Shown piece by piece: positions 16,535 to 25,435 of a DNA stretch of 64,000 bases; within the stretch, counting starts at the first letter, position 1, and every line of letters begins with the position of its first letter. The position numbers and the translations under genes are program-made. The stretch covers positions 1-64,000 of the forward strand of contig NZ_JADNYM010000002.1 in the NCBI RefSeq assembly GCF_015708085.1, read 5' to 3'. The notes beneath the pieces were generated by a model, which was given only the letters and a program-made list of their open reading frames with translations, ran no database searches and had not been told where the DNA came from. Source of the stretch: Arthrobacter terrae. GTDB lineage: Bacteria > Actinomycetota > Actinomycetes > Actinomycetales > Micrococcaceae.

Positions 16535-18019
16535 CTACCGCTCATCCTCATGGTCGCCGGGATGGTCCTTGACCAGTCCGGCGGCCAGGATGTTGCCGTA
16601 CAGCGGATCAATGACCAGGAACGCTCCGGTGCGCCGGTGCCGCGCGTACGGTTCAACGGGCAGCGCTGAAGCCAGCCGGATCTGCACGCTGCCAATGTCG
16701 TTTAATTCCAGACCGGAAGCCGCCTGTTCCTGAAAGCTGGCCAGGTCCAGCTTCCCCGTGACGGCGCGAACCAGTGCCGTCACGGTCCTGCTGCCGTGCT
16801 TGATCAGGACTTTGGCGCCTTCGCACAGTGGTTTAGGCGAGAGCCAGCAGAGCTCGGCGTGCAGGTCCTGCGTTGGAGCGACGAATGTTCCCGCGGCCGC
16901 GATGAGGTCCCCGCGGGCAATGTCGATCTCATCGGCCAGCCGGAGCGAGACGGACTGCGGCGCCACTGCAACGCTGATGTCAGTTCCGGCAAAATCGATG
17001 CCAACGACGGTGCTGCTAAGCCCGGAAGGAAGTACCGTCACGCGGTCCCCCACGGCGACGGACCCGGAGGCCAGCTGGCCCGCATAGGCGCGGTAATCAC
17101 GGAAGGTGTCCGGGCCGCCGTCGCCCGTTTCCGCAGGCTCTGCAGCCAGCTCGGGCGCCAACGCACCCTGCGGCCGGATCACCAGCTGAACGGGAAATCG
17201 GAAGGGCTCCTGCCCGCGTTCCAGCTCATCGGTGGAGGGCAGCGCCTGCAGAATCTGAAGCAGACTCGGTCCCGTGTACCAGGAAGTGCGTGCGGACCGA
17301 TCCACCACGTTGTCTCCGGAGAGCGCTGAAATCGGGACCACCAGCACATCCGCCAGCCCCAGCCGGGCACTGACTTTCCGTACCTCGTCGGCAATGGCGG
17401 TGAACACCTCTGCGCTGTAGCCGACCAGATCAATCTTGTTCACAGCCACCACCACGTGCGGCACACGCAGCAGCCGCAGCACGCAAAGATGCCGCCGGGT
17501 CTGTTCCAGCACGCCCTTGCGCGCGTCAATGAGGACGACGACGGCGTCGGCCGTGGAGGCGCCGGTCACCGTGTTTTTGGTGTACTGCACGTGCCCGGGG
17601 CAGTCCGCCAGGATGAAGCTGCGCTGGTCGGTGGCGAAGTAGCGGTAGGCGACGTCGATGGTGATGCCCTGTTCGCGTTCCGCGCGGAGTCCGTCTGTGA
17701 GCAGCGCCAGGTCGATCTGCTGGCCACCGGGCTCGCCGCCGGGTTCGCTGCCGGGTTCGCTGCCGGGTTCGCTGCCGGGCTCGCCACCGTTAAAACCGCG
17801 CGCCGCAGAGGCCCGGGTGACCGACTCCAACTGGTCGGCCAGGATGGCTTTGCTGTCATGCAGCAGCCGGCCCACGAGCGTTGATTTGCCGTCGTCCACG
17901 GATCCGGCGGTGGCGAAGCGGAAGAGCGTCCCCACCCGTTCCCTAACCTCTCGCTCGGCCAGGGAACCGTGCGGGCGTGGGCCCACACCGGACGCGAATG
18001 TCTGTGTGCTGATAGTCAT
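16535..18019 (-). CDS. cysN: Sulfate adenylyltransferase subunit 1 (GTPase subunit)
   Basis: CysN, 494 residues, is the GTP-hydrolysing subunit that drives ATP sulfurylase (sulfate + ATP to APS + pyrophosphate) with CysD. The GTPase motifs are G1 GSVDDGKST (about residues 39-47), the switch region EREQGITIDVAYRYF, G3 DCPGH and G4 NKID, followed by EF-Tu-like beta-barrels with RDYRAYAGQLASG. No C-terminal APS kinase domain is present. Five 12-bp tandem repeats (17727-17786) insert a Gly-Ser-Glu-Pro string at residues about 79-99, between G1 and G2. Its ATG shares one base with the cysD stop (TAATG), so the operon is coupled. Confidence 0.95.
   Translation of the reverse strand: MTISTQTFASGVGPRPHGSLAEREVRERVGTLFRFATAGSVDDGKSTLVGRLLHDSKAILADQLESVTRASAARGFNGGEPGSEPGSEPGSEPGGEPGGQQIDLALLTDGLRAEREQGITIDVAYRYFATDQRSFILADCPGHVQYTKNTVTGASTADAVVVLIDARKGVLEQTRRHLCVLRLLRVPHVVVAVNKIDLVGYSAEVFTAIADEVRKVSARLGLADVLVVPISALSGDNVVDRSARTSWYTGPSLLQILQALPSTDELERGQEPFRFPVQLVIRPQGALAPELAAEPAETGDGGPDTFRDYRAYAGQLASGSVAVGDRVTVLPSGLSSTVVGIDFAGTDISVAVAPQSVSLRLADEIDIARGDLIAAAGTFVAPTQDLHAELCWLSPKPLCEGAKVLIKHGSRTVTALVRAVTGKLDLASFQEQAASGLELNDIGSVQIRLASALPVEPYARHRRTGAFLVIDPLYGNILAAGLVKDHPGDHEDER
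17727..17786 (-). repeat. Five 12-bp tandem repeats inside cysN
   Basis: Consecutive units at 17727, 17739, 17751, 17763 and 17775 read CCGGGyTCGCyG on the plus strand; three are identical. They encode (E/G)PG(S/G) repeats in CysN. The array keeps the reading frame and lies in a surface loop before switch I by comparison with other CysN GTPases. Confidence 0.9.
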
Positions 18020-19014
18020 TAGAAATAGCCGTCCTTCTTGCGGTCTTCCATGGCTGCCTCGGAAATCCGGTCATCGGCCCGGGTGGCACCACGTTCGGTA
18101 ATGGTGGATGCCGCTACTTCGCGGATCACCTCCGCCACGGTGGCAGCGGTGGATTCGACGGCGCCGGTGCAGGACATGTCACCGGCGGTGCGGTAGCGCA
18201 CCATTTTGGTGAGGACGGGCTCGTCTGCGCGGGGAAGCGAGACATCGCCGACGGCCCGCCACATGCCGTCGCGGGCATATACCTCGCGTTGGTGTGCGTA
18301 GTACAGGCCCGGCAGCTCAATGCCAACGCGTTCGATGTACCGCCAGATATCCAGTTCGGTCCAGTTGCTGATTGGGAACGCCCGCACATGCTGCCCTACG
18401 GTGTGCCTGCCGTTGTACAGATTCCACAGCTCGGGGCGCTGATTGCGCGGATCCCATTGGCCGAAATCGTCGCGGAGGCTCAAAATCCGCTCCTTGGCCC
18501 GAGCCTTGTCCTCATCGCGGCGGGCGCCGCCGAAGACCGCGTCGAACCTATTGGCTCTAATGGCTTCCAGCAGCGGCGCTGTCTGCAGCGGGTTGCGGGT
18601 GCCGTCGGCACGCTCGGCCAGCTCACCGCTGTCAATGTGGTCCTGAACGCGGCCAACGACCAGTCGCAGCCCCAACCGCTCAACGGTGCGGTCACGGAAC
18701 GCGATCACTTCCGGGAAATTGTGGCCGGTGTCCACATGGACCACGGGAAACGGGACCTTACCGGGCCAGAACGCCTTTGTTGCCAGATGCAACATGACCA
18801 CGGAGTCTTTCCCGCCGGAAAACAGCAGTGCCGGACGTTCAAACTCTGCCACCACCTCGCGGATGATGTGGAGGGCCTCGGACTCCAATACATCCAGGGA
18901 GGTCATCCGCGGCGGTGCCGCCGCAGCGCCGAATGCCGCGCCGGCGCTGACTTTGGCGCCTGCGCGGGTGTCATCGGAGGCCAGCGTAGTGTCCTCGGTC
19001 GTGTAAATACTCAT
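18019..19014 (-). CDS. cysD: Sulfate adenylyltransferase subunit 2
   Basis: CysD, 331 residues, is the catalytic ATP-sulfurylase subunit of the ATP pyrophosphatase fold. The PP-loop is LLFSGGKDSVVML; other family segments are VHVDTGHNFPEVI, FDAVFGGARRDEDKARAKER and the C-terminal GDMSCTGAVES with ERGATRADDR. The start is the ATG at 19014, which overlaps the cysH stop as ATGA; the frame continues further upstream but that part is only a shadow of cysH. The protein has a roughly 40-residue Ala/Thr-rich N-terminal leader before the core. It pairs with CysN encoded directly downstream. Confidence 0.95.
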   Translation of the reverse strand: MSIYTTEDTTLASDDTRAGAKVSAGAAFGAAAAPPRMTSLDVLESEALHIIREVVAEFERPALLFSGGKDSVVMLHLATKAFWPGKVPFPVVHVDTGHNFPEVIAFRDRTVERLGLRLVVGRVQDHIDSGELAERADGTRNPLQTAPLLEAIRANRFDAVFGGARRDEDKARAKERILSLRDDFGQWDPRNQRPELWNLYNGRHTVGQHVRAFPISNWTELDIWRYIERVGIELPGLYYAHQREVYARDGMWRAVGDVSLPRADEPVLTKMVRYRTAGDMSCTGAVESTAATVAEVIREVAASTITERGATRADDRISEAAMEDRKKDGYF

Positions 19015-19811
19015 GTATGCAGTCCGCATTCTGTCTTGGAGGTTCCGGCCCAACGGCCGGCACGGGGGTCTTCGCCGGTAGCAACCTTGCGGGTGCAGGG
19101 CAGACAGCCAATCGAGGGATAGCCCTGGCTCAGCAACGGGTTGACGGGGAGCAGATTGTCCTCCGAATACCGCACCACCGCGTCGAAGGTCCAGGACGCG
19201 ATCGGGTTGACTTTGACTAGACCGTTGGCTCCATCCCAGCTGACCAGCGGTGTGTTGATCCGCGTCGGAGCCTCTTCGCGGCGCACTCCGGTGAACCAAA
19301 GTTCATACCCGGACAGCGATTTCCGCAGCGGGGCCACCTTGCGCAGCGCGCAGCACCGGCCGGGATCGCGGGCAAAGAGGTCCTTACCGAGCAGCGAATC
19401 CTGCTCGGCCACGGTGTGCTCCGGAAGGACGTCGACGACGTTCACGTTCAGGTTCGCGGCGACTTCATCCCGCGTGGCATAGGTTTCCGGGAAGTGGTAA
19501 CCGGTCTCCAGGAAGAGCACGTCGACCCCGGGCAGCTGATCCGCGACCAGGGCCGGCAGCACGGCATCGGCCATGGAGCAGGCAACGGCGACGTCGCGGA
19601 CATCGAAGTTCCGCCCTGCCCAGGCGATAACATCTTCCGCGGGAGCATTCCAGCCCAGCTCGGCAGCACCGGATTCCGCCAGGGCCTTCAGCTCTTCCCG
19701 GCTGCGACGGGGGACCTCCAAGCGCCAGCCGGGGCTCCCTTGGCCGATCACCGCAGTTGCCGGTGGTCGACCAAGGCCGGCCGCGGCCGCGTGGAGAGCC
19801 GCGACGCTCAT
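19011..19811 (-). CDS. cysH: Assimilatory APS reductase (CysH family)
   Basis: A 266-residue reductase that converts adenylyl sulfate to sulfite and AMP using thioredoxin. The PP-loop-like region is VAVACSMADAVLPAL, followed by FLETGYHFPET. The paired cysteines RCCALRKVAPL and CLPCT give the CC...CxxC signature of [4Fe-4S] APS reductases rather than PAPS reductases, and the C-terminal ECGLHT tail has the catalytic Cys. No cysC (APS kinase) gene is seen in the window, which agrees. The ATG at 19811 overlaps the nirA stop (ATGA). It is the second gene of the nirA-cysH-cysD-cysN unit. Confidence 0.93.
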   Translation of the reverse strand: MSVAALHAAAAGLGRPPATAVIGQGSPGWRLEVPRRSREELKALAESGAAELGWNAPAEDVIAWAGRNFDVRDVAVACSMADAVLPALVADQLPGVDVLFLETGYHFPETYATRDEVAANLNVNVVDVLPEHTVAEQDSLLGKDLFARDPGRCCALRKVAPLRKSLSGYELWFTGVRREEAPTRINTPLVSWDGANGLVKVNPIASWTFDAVVRYSEDNLLPVNPLLSQGYPSIGCLPCTRKVATGEDPRAGRWAGTSKTECGLHT

Positions 19812-21571
19812 TGCAGCACACTCTCGTCGGCCAGCAGCGCCCATTGTGCGAATGACTCGTCCCCGGAACGGCCGGCAACGTACGCCCGCACCACGCGTTC
19901 CACATAGTCCGGCAGCTGAGCCACAGTGACCTTGAGTCCGCGGATGGTACGGCCCAGCCCGGCCTCGGCCCGGTCCACGGCAGCCAGCCCGCCGCCCAAG
20001 TGAACCTGGAAGCCCGGCGTGGGGTCGCCGTCGGGCGTTGGCAGCATCATGCCTTTCAGACCGATGTCCGCAGTCTGGATCCGCGCGCAGGAGTTGGGGC
20101 AACCATTGATGTGCAGCGCAATGGGCTGCGTCAGCTCGCCGCTGTCGGTCAGATCCGCCAGCCGCCGCTCCATCTCCGCGATCGCTGTCGCCGCCGTGTC
20201 CTTCGTGTTCACGATGGCGAGCTTGCAGAACTCGATGCCGGTGCAGGCGATGGTGGAACGGCGAAACAGCGACGGCCGCGCGCTCAGGCCCAGCTTCTCC
20301 AGCTCGGTGACCAGAAATTCCACCCGGTCCCCGGGTACGTCCAGGATCACGATTTTCTGGTGCGGAGTGGTGCGCAATCGGAAGGAACCGTGTGCCTCCA
20401 GCGTATCCGCGAGCGCTGTCAGGGTTTCCCCGGACAGCCGGCCGACGGTGGGCGCGGCGCCGACGAAGAAATTGCCGTCCTTTTGCTCATGGATGCCGAT
20501 GTGGTCCCCGGGAGTTGTCGGCTTCGGCGCAGCAGGACCATCGGGGAGCTTGTACCCGAGGTATTCGTCCTCCAGGATCTGCCGGAATTTTTCCGTTCCC
20601 CAGTCCGCCAGCAGGAATTTCAGCCGCGCCTTGTTGCGCATCCGCCGGTAGCCGTAGTCGCGGAAAATGCTGGTCACACCCACCCATGCATCCGCCGCAA
20701 TTTCGGCCGCGACAAACGCGCCGAGCCGCTCGGCCAGCCGCGGATAGGTTGAAAGAGCGCCGCCCACCCACAGGTCATAACCCGGGCCCAGCTCCGGATG
20801 CACCACGCCCACCAGGGCGAAGTCATTGATTTCATGCACCACGTCCTGGGACGGGTGCCCGGTGATGGCAGTCTTGTACTTGCGCGGCAGGTTCGCAAAG
20901 TCCGGGTCCCCGATGAAACGCGCGCTGAGCTCGCTGATCAGCTCCGACGGGTCAATGACCTCGTCCTTGGCGATCCCCGCCACGGGGCTGCCCAGGATCA
21001 CCCGGGGAACATCCCCGCAGGCCTCCGTGGTGGAGAGCCCGACGGATTCCAGCCGTCGCCAGATTTCCGGCATGTTCTCGATCTCAATCCAATGCAGCTG
21101 GATGTTCTGCCGGTCCGTCAGATCCGCCGAGCCGCGGGCAAACTCGGTGGAGATACCGCCGATCACCCGCAGCTGTTCCGTACTCAGCGCACCACCGTCG
21201 ATCCTTACCCGCAGCATGAAGTACCTGTCCTCCAACTCGCGCGGCTCCAGGGTGGCGGTCTTGCCGCCGTCGATCCCCTGCCGGCGCTGGGTGTACAGCC
21301 CCCACCAGCGGAACCGGCCGTGCAGATCATCGGAACTGATGCTGTCAAAACCCTGCTTCGCGTAGACCGTCTCGATCCGGGTCCGGCAACTCAGACCGCC
21401 GTCTTCCTGCTTCCACACCTCGTTGGCATTGAGCGGCTCGGTGCCGTCCACCTTCCACTGACCGTGCGGCTTGGCGGCGGGACGGGTTGGACGTGTGGGG
21501 CGGTCGGGACGGCCGGGACGGTCAGAGCCTGCGGACTCCGGGATCGTGCCGGCTATAGCTGTCTGTGTCAT
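19808..21571 (-). CDS. nirA: Ferredoxin-dependent sulfite reductase (NirA/SirA type)
   Basis: A 587-residue siroheme protein that reduces sulfite to sulfide with six electrons from ferredoxin. The [4Fe-4S]-siroheme ligands are present as TGIEFCKLA and NGCPNSCAR. The paired nitrite/sulfite-reductase ferredoxin-like domains appear around GALSTEQLRVIGGIST and DGNFFVGAAPTVGRL. The start is taken at the ATG at 21571 (MTQTAIAGTIPES); ten residues more are possible from 21601. The N-terminal Pro/Arg-rich leader has short DRPGRP/TRPTRP repeats. It is the first gene of the sulfur operon, and context with cysHDN favours sulfite over nitrite. Confidence 0.93.
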   Translation of the reverse strand: MTQTAIAGTIPESAGSDRPGRPDRPTRPTRPAAKPHGQWKVDGTEPLNANEVWKQEDGGLSCRTRIETVYAKQGFDSISSDDLHGRFRWWGLYTQRRQGIDGGKTATLEPRELEDRYFMLRVRIDGGALSTEQLRVIGGISTEFARGSADLTDRQNIQLHWIEIENMPEIWRRLESVGLSTTEACGDVPRVILGSPVAGIAKDEVIDPSELISELSARFIGDPDFANLPRKYKTAITGHPSQDVVHEINDFALVGVVHPELGPGYDLWVGGALSTYPRLAERLGAFVAAEIAADAWVGVTSIFRDYGYRRMRNKARLKFLLADWGTEKFRQILEDEYLGYKLPDGPAAPKPTTPGDHIGIHEQKDGNFFVGAAPTVGRLSGETLTALADTLEAHGSFRLRTTPHQKIVILDVPGDRVEFLVTELEKLGLSARPSLFRRSTIACTGIEFCKLAIVNTKDTAATAIAEMERRLADLTDSGELTQPIALHINGCPNSCARIQTADIGLKGMMLPTPDGDPTPGFQVHLGGGLAAVDRAEAGLGRTIRGLKVTVAQLPDYVERVVRAYVAGRSGDESFAQWALLADESVLQ

Positions 21572-21585
21572 GTCCCGAGCGTAGG

Positions 21586-21650
21586 TGCGTCGTTTACGCA
21601 CTCAAAAGAAGGCGAAATGCAAAGTCACGTGCGGAAATATTGCGTCACGT
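21586..21650. promoter_or_regulatory. Putative control region of the sulfur operon
   Basis: In the 169-bp gap between divergent nirA and the methyltransferase there is an inverted repeat TGCGT/ACGCA at 21586-21600 and a direct repeat of TCACGT at 21625-21630 and 21645-21650, 20 bp apart (two helical turns). The spacing would suit a dimeric regulator acting on the sulfur operon. No regulator gene lies nearby. Confidence 0.35.
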
Positions 21651-21740
21651 TGCCGGGACGACAACCGGTGGCCGACACTTAAGGAAGCCCCGGCAGCGAT
21701 GTCGAAGGAACCCGCGGTACGCCGCCTCGAAAGGACAACC

Positions 21741-22370
21741 ATGGACGCGCAGAGTTGGGACGAGCGGTATAGTGCAGCACGCGACGGAGAGGGTCTTTGG
21801 TCCGCGCAGCCTCACGCCGCCCTTGCACAGATCGTGACCCCACTGGCACCGGGCACTGCCCTTGACCTGGCCACCGGGGATGGCCGGAACGGAATCTGGC
21901 TGGCGGAACGCGGCTGGCAGGTCACCGCAGTCGACTTTTCCGCGGCGGGGCTTGCCGTTGCCCGTACCCGTGACACGGGCGCCGGCGCCCAGCGGACCGG
22001 CAGCATTGACTGGCAGCTGGCCGATGTCACCCGTTGGAACGCTGCGCGGGCGTACGATCTGATCACGATGACCTATCTGCAGCTGGCTGAGCAAGCCATC
22101 GCTGAGGTGATCACGCGGGCTTCGCGCTGGCTCGCTCCAGGCGGGACGTTGGTGGTGATTGGCCATGACCGGGACAATCTCACCGGCGGCACGGGCGGCC
22201 CGCAGGATCCGGCGGTACTGTATACCCCTGATATGCTCCGCGCGGCCGCGGATGGCCTGCGCATCCTTGCCGCGCGGCAGCTGACCCGGAATCCTGCCAC
22301 GGATCCGGAAAGTCCCGGGGACAACGGACAGAGCGCGATAGATACGCTGCTGCACGCGGTCAAAGACTAA
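21741..22370 (+). CDS. Class I SAM-dependent methyltransferase
   Basis: A 209-residue Rossmann-fold methyltransferase of the Methyltransf_25/11 type. Motif I is ALDLATGDGRNGIWLAERGW, post-I is VTAVDFSAAGL, and motif III is around APGGTLVVIGHDRDN. The ATG at 21741 is preferred to in-frame upstream starts because GAAAGGACAACC precedes it and MDAQSWDERY is the usual family beginning. Similar proteins are annotated as TehB- or UbiE-like, and the substrate is not predictable. It is divergent from nirA and convergent with the chelatase gene, overlapping it by 4 bp at the stops. A link to sulfur metabolism is possible from context only. Confidence 0.85.
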   Translation: MDAQSWDERYSAARDGEGLWSAQPHAALAQIVTPLAPGTALDLATGDGRNGIWLAERGWQVTAVDFSAAGLAVARTRDTGAGAQRTGSIDWQLADVTRWNAARAYDLITMTYLQLAEQAIAEVITRASRWLAPGGTLVVIGHDRDNLTGGTGGPQDPAVLYTPDMLRAAADGLRILAARQLTRNPATDPESPGDNGQSAIDTLLHAVKD

Positions 22371-23116
22371 CCCTGCGGGGTGCCGAGTGCAGACTGCGCC
22401 GCGTGGTCGAACCTTTCCAACGCGATCCGGGCCAGAACGGCCGTCCCGGTGGGCAGCAGCGGTGCAGCCACGCAGTCAGCTCCTGCACCGGCAAGCTGAT
22501 CGTGGAAGAATCCGGGAGCCAGCAGATAGCAGGCGATGGCTACGCTGCTGGAGCCTTGTGCCCGCAGCCCCGTGACAGCGGCGGCCACGGTCGGGTCCGC
22601 GCCGGCCCCGTAGCCGGCCAGGACCGCACGAGGTGTCAGCTGCCGCAGTGCATCCGCAACCGATTCCACGCTCAGCGCTGCGGCTGGATCCGAGGACCCT
22701 GCGGCAGCCAGCACAATCCCGCCGGCTGTCCCGCCGTCATGGCCTCCAGGCACATCCGGTAGCCGGTCATAAAGCAGCTGCGCCAGCCGCGGATCCGGCC
22801 CCAGTGGACCTGCTGCGGTCAGTTCTTCCCGGCCGGTAACGGCTTGTGCGATGTCCACCCGCAGGTGAAATCCGACGGACAGCAGCAGTGGCACGACGAC
22901 GGCGCGCGTCCCGGCGGGCAGCGCGGCGACGACGTCGGGCAGGGCTGGTTCCTGCACATCCACGTACGCCTCAAGCACCCTCAACCCCGGACGCTGGGCC
23001 GCGATTTCCGCCCGAAGGGCGTCGATGCACCGCTGGCCCTCGGGGCTGCGCGTTCCATGCGCGCAGGCGATGAGAACCGGCTGCAGTGCTGAGGTCAGCG
23101 GCGGCGTAACGTTCAC
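22367..23116 (-). CDS. Sirohydrochlorin chelatase (CbiX/SirB family)
   Basis: A 249-residue CbiX-type chelatase that inserts iron (siroheme) or cobalt (cobalamin) into sirohydrochlorin. The N-terminal half has the catalytic His in LIACAHGTRSPEGQRC and LSVGFHLRVDIAQAV. The second half repeats the fold with IVLAAAGSSDPAA and IACYLLAPGFFHDQL. It is likely to supply siroheme to NirA encoded 0.8 kb away. The gene begins inside the stop of the ABC permease gene (ATGA at 23113-23116), so it is translated as the third gene of that transporter unit rather than with nirA, which is unusual. Confidence 0.88.
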   Translation of the reverse strand: MNVTPPLTSALQPVLIACAHGTRSPEGQRCIDALRAEIAAQRPGLRVLEAYVDVQEPALPDVVAALPAGTRAVVVPLLLSVGFHLRVDIAQAVTGREELTAAGPLGPDPRLAQLLYDRLPDVPGGHDGGTAGGIVLAAAGSSDPAAALSVESVADALRQLTPRAVLAGYGAGADPTVAAAVTGLRAQGSSSVAIACYLLAPGFFHDQLAGAGADCVAAPLLPTGTAVLARIALERFDHAAQSALGTPQG

Positions 23117-24429
23117 CGACCCGCCCGCTGGCGGGTCCGCCGTCGAACGTCAGCTGGAGCCGCTTGCGCCGCAGCTGCAACCGCAGACGCATCCGCACGT
23201 ACCGCTGGCTTCCGGCCCGTGCCCAGCACGGTTTTCAGCGACAGCTTGCGGGAATATTCAATAGAGCCGTAGCGGAAGAGGTACACGGCGAGCCGCAGCG
23301 CCAGGAAGCCGAGCGCAAACAACTCCACAATGACGGTGCCCGACTCCACCGGACTCATCGAACCGAAGGCATTTCGCAGCATCGCGGTGACCGGGGCGGA
23401 CAGCGGGAAATAGGTGAAGATCTGCACAATCAGCGCCTGGGGATCGCTCACAACCAGCGTCACGATGTAGAACGGGATGAAGATCAGCGCCATGATCGGC
23501 CCAAAGACCGTGCCCGCTTCCTTGGCCGAAGGCATGACCGCGCCGATAGCCACCAGCACCCCGGTGAACAGGATGAAACCGCTGATCAACAACAGCGCGC
23601 CCACCAGCAAGGGGCCAGGCTGCAGGATCAGATGCGAGAGATCGAAATCCGGGAAATTGAGTTTGTTCCGGAAAAACAGGTAGCCCACCACCATTGGCGT
23701 GCTGAACACCAGCATCTGCAGCAAACCCACCATGAACAACGAAATCACTTTGCCGACAACCAGCGTGGTCGGATTCAACGTGGTCAGGATCATTTCCGTG
23801 ACCCGGTTTTCTTTTTCCTCCAAGGTGGAGGCGAGCATCTGATTGGCAAGCAAAATAATGGTGACATAAAAAATCACCAGGAAAAGCAGTGGCGGCACCA
23901 CCGTCCCAAGTCCGCCGGATTCAGCGCCGTCCTTGTACGTCTTGGAGTCAGTCTCGAAATTGCCCTGCACCAGCGCACTCAGTTGCGCCGAGCCAACCTT
24001 TTCCTGCGCGGAGAGCACCATCAGCTGCTTCGCCACGGCGTCATAGGCACCGTTGTTGAAAATGCCCTTGTCCTTGCCGTAAACGGCAGTGACGTCCTTG
24101 GTGGGATCCGCCGGGTACGCGAAATAGGCATCCAGTGTTCCCTCCTTGACAGCGTCGATAGCGGCAGCGGGATCCGTCGCAGGCTTCCCGCCAAAACCGG
24201 CCGCAAGCTGCGCACTGACGAGATTCGAATTGTCCGTATAGCTGAAGGCGAGATTTTCGTTCTTCTGCGCGTCTGCCGAGCTGCTCGTGGTGGAGTTGCT
24301 GAGATAGACCAGCCCGAACACAATGCCCAGAACTATGGGTATGGCCAAGGTTGCGATCCAAAAGCGACGTTTCTTCACGGTGCGGAGAAACTCGAAGGAG
24401 ACGACGGTGCCGAGGTTGTGCCGTGTCAT
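23113..24429 (-). CDS. ABC transporter permease (NatB-like, ABC2_membrane_3)
   Basis: A 438-residue permease. A first membrane helix at about residues 22-45 is followed by a large extracytoplasmic domain (about 46-180) and then five helices between about 185 and 385. The conserved segment MLASTLEEKENRVTEMILT is the family hallmark. Such permeases work with a NatA-type ATPase, here encoded just upstream, as exporters (Na+, drugs or unknown). The C-terminal cytoplasmic tail is Ala/Arg-rich. Its ATG is 2 bp after the ATPase stop. Confidence 0.88.
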   Translation of the reverse strand: MTRHNLGTVVSFEFLRTVKKRRFWIATLAIPIVLGIVFGLVYLSNSTTSSSADAQKNENLAFSYTDNSNLVSAQLAAGFGGKPATDPAAAIDAVKEGTLDAYFAYPADPTKDVTAVYGKDKGIFNNGAYDAVAKQLMVLSAQEKVGSAQLSALVQGNFETDSKTYKDGAESGGLGTVVPPLLFLVIFYVTIILLANQMLASTLEEKENRVTEMILTTLNPTTLVVGKVISLFMVGLLQMLVFSTPMVVGYLFFRNKLNFPDFDLSHLILQPGPLLVGALLLISGFILFTGVLVAIGAVMPSAKEAGTVFGPIMALIFIPFYIVTLVVSDPQALIVQIFTYFPLSAPVTAMLRNAFGSMSPVESGTVIVELFALGFLALRLAVYLFRYGSIEYSRKLSLKTVLGTGRKPAVRADASAVAAAAQAAPADVRRRTRQRAGR

Positions 24430-24431
24430 GG

Positions 24432-25382
24432 TCAGCGCCCCCCGGCATTCACTGGCGTGGGTGCTTGGTTCTGATCCCCATAAACCTGAATGAAAATGTC
24501 CTCCAGGGAACGCTTGGCGGCAATGAATCCCCTGACGGTGACGCCGGCGGCCACTAGTTCCTTGAGCACCTCGGCCTCGTCGACGCCGTCGTGCAGGGCG
24601 AGTTCGGCATAGTTGGTTTCCTGCAGCAGCACGTCATAAAGGTCCGACGGCGGGACGGCACCGGAGTAGCGCAGCCGAATGGTGCGTCCACCGTACTGGT
24701 TCTGGACCTCGTCGATGCTGCCGTAGGCCTCTGCCCGGCCGTCTTTGAGCAGGACGATTCTGTCGCAGAGCCGTTCCACTTCTTCCATCTGGTGCGTCAC
24801 CATCACCACCGTCGCCCCTGCCCTCTTACTGTCCTCAATGATGTCCATCAGCAGCCGCCGGTTGACCGGATCAAAACCCTTCGTAGGTTCGTCAAGGATC
24901 AGCAGCTGGGGATCATTCATGATGGTGACTCCCAGCTGGATCTTTTGCTGCTGGCCGCCGGAGAGCTTGTCTACACGGGCCTTGGCCTTGTCCGCCAGAT
25001 CCACCCGCTCCAAATACGCCAGCGAGAAGTCCCTGGCGGCCTGGGTGCTGAGCCCCTTGAGCCTGCCGAAGTACACCATGACGTCCAGCACGGCCTCCTT
25101 CTTGTACAGCCCGCGCTCCTCCGGCAGGTACCCCAGTCGGGAGCCATAACTGTCGCTGAACACCTTCCCGCCAATGTGCAGCGTGCCCGCGGTCGGCCGG
25201 TAGATCCCCAGCAGCGCACGGATCGTCGTCGTCTTACCCGAGCCGTTGCTGCCCAAAAGGCCGAATGTTTCGCCTTCATGGACGTCAAAGGACAGGTCCT
25301 GGATCACGGTTTGATCGCCGAAGTCCATCCGGAAGTCTTCTATGTGCACCAAGGGCGCGGCCGTGGCTGTGGCAGAGGTCAT
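24432..25382 (-). CDS. ABC transporter ATP-binding protein (NatA-like)
   Basis: A 316-residue ATPase with Walker A LLGSNGSGKTTT, the ABC signature KLSGGQQQKIQLG, Walker B LLILDEPTKGFD and an H-loop in MVTHQMEE. The C-terminal DUF4162 domain (about 235-305) is typical of NatA/YhaQ-type exporters. The ATG at 25382 (MTSATATAAPLVH) is taken because family similarity begins there; the frame continues to 25436. It forms a unit with the permease downstream. Confidence 0.92.
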   Translation of the reverse strand: MTSATATAAPLVHIEDFRMDFGDQTVIQDLSFDVHEGETFGLLGSNGSGKTTTIRALLGIYRPTAGTLHIGGKVFSDSYGSRLGYLPEERGLYKKEAVLDVMVYFGRLKGLSTQAARDFSLAYLERVDLADKAKARVDKLSGGQQQKIQLGVTIMNDPQLLILDEPTKGFDPVNRRLLMDIIEDSKRAGATVVMVTHQMEEVERLCDRIVLLKDGRAEAYGSIDEVQNQYGGRTIRLRYSGAVPPSDLYDVLLQETNYAELALHDGVDEAEVLKELVAAGVTVRGFIAAKRSLEDIFIQVYGDQNQAPTPVNAGGR

Positions 25383-25435
25383 AACGCCCAGCCTAACTAA
25401 TTCGACGTTTCCTTTGCTCCCGACCGCCAGCCGCA

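Noticed and set aside
20798-21682. Long plus-strand open frame across nirA
   Set aside because: It lies opposite well-supported siroheme-protein sequence and has no recognisable motif.
23164-24474. Long plus-strand open frame opposite the NatB-like permease
   Set aside because: No family resemblance, and the opposing strand encodes a clear membrane protein.
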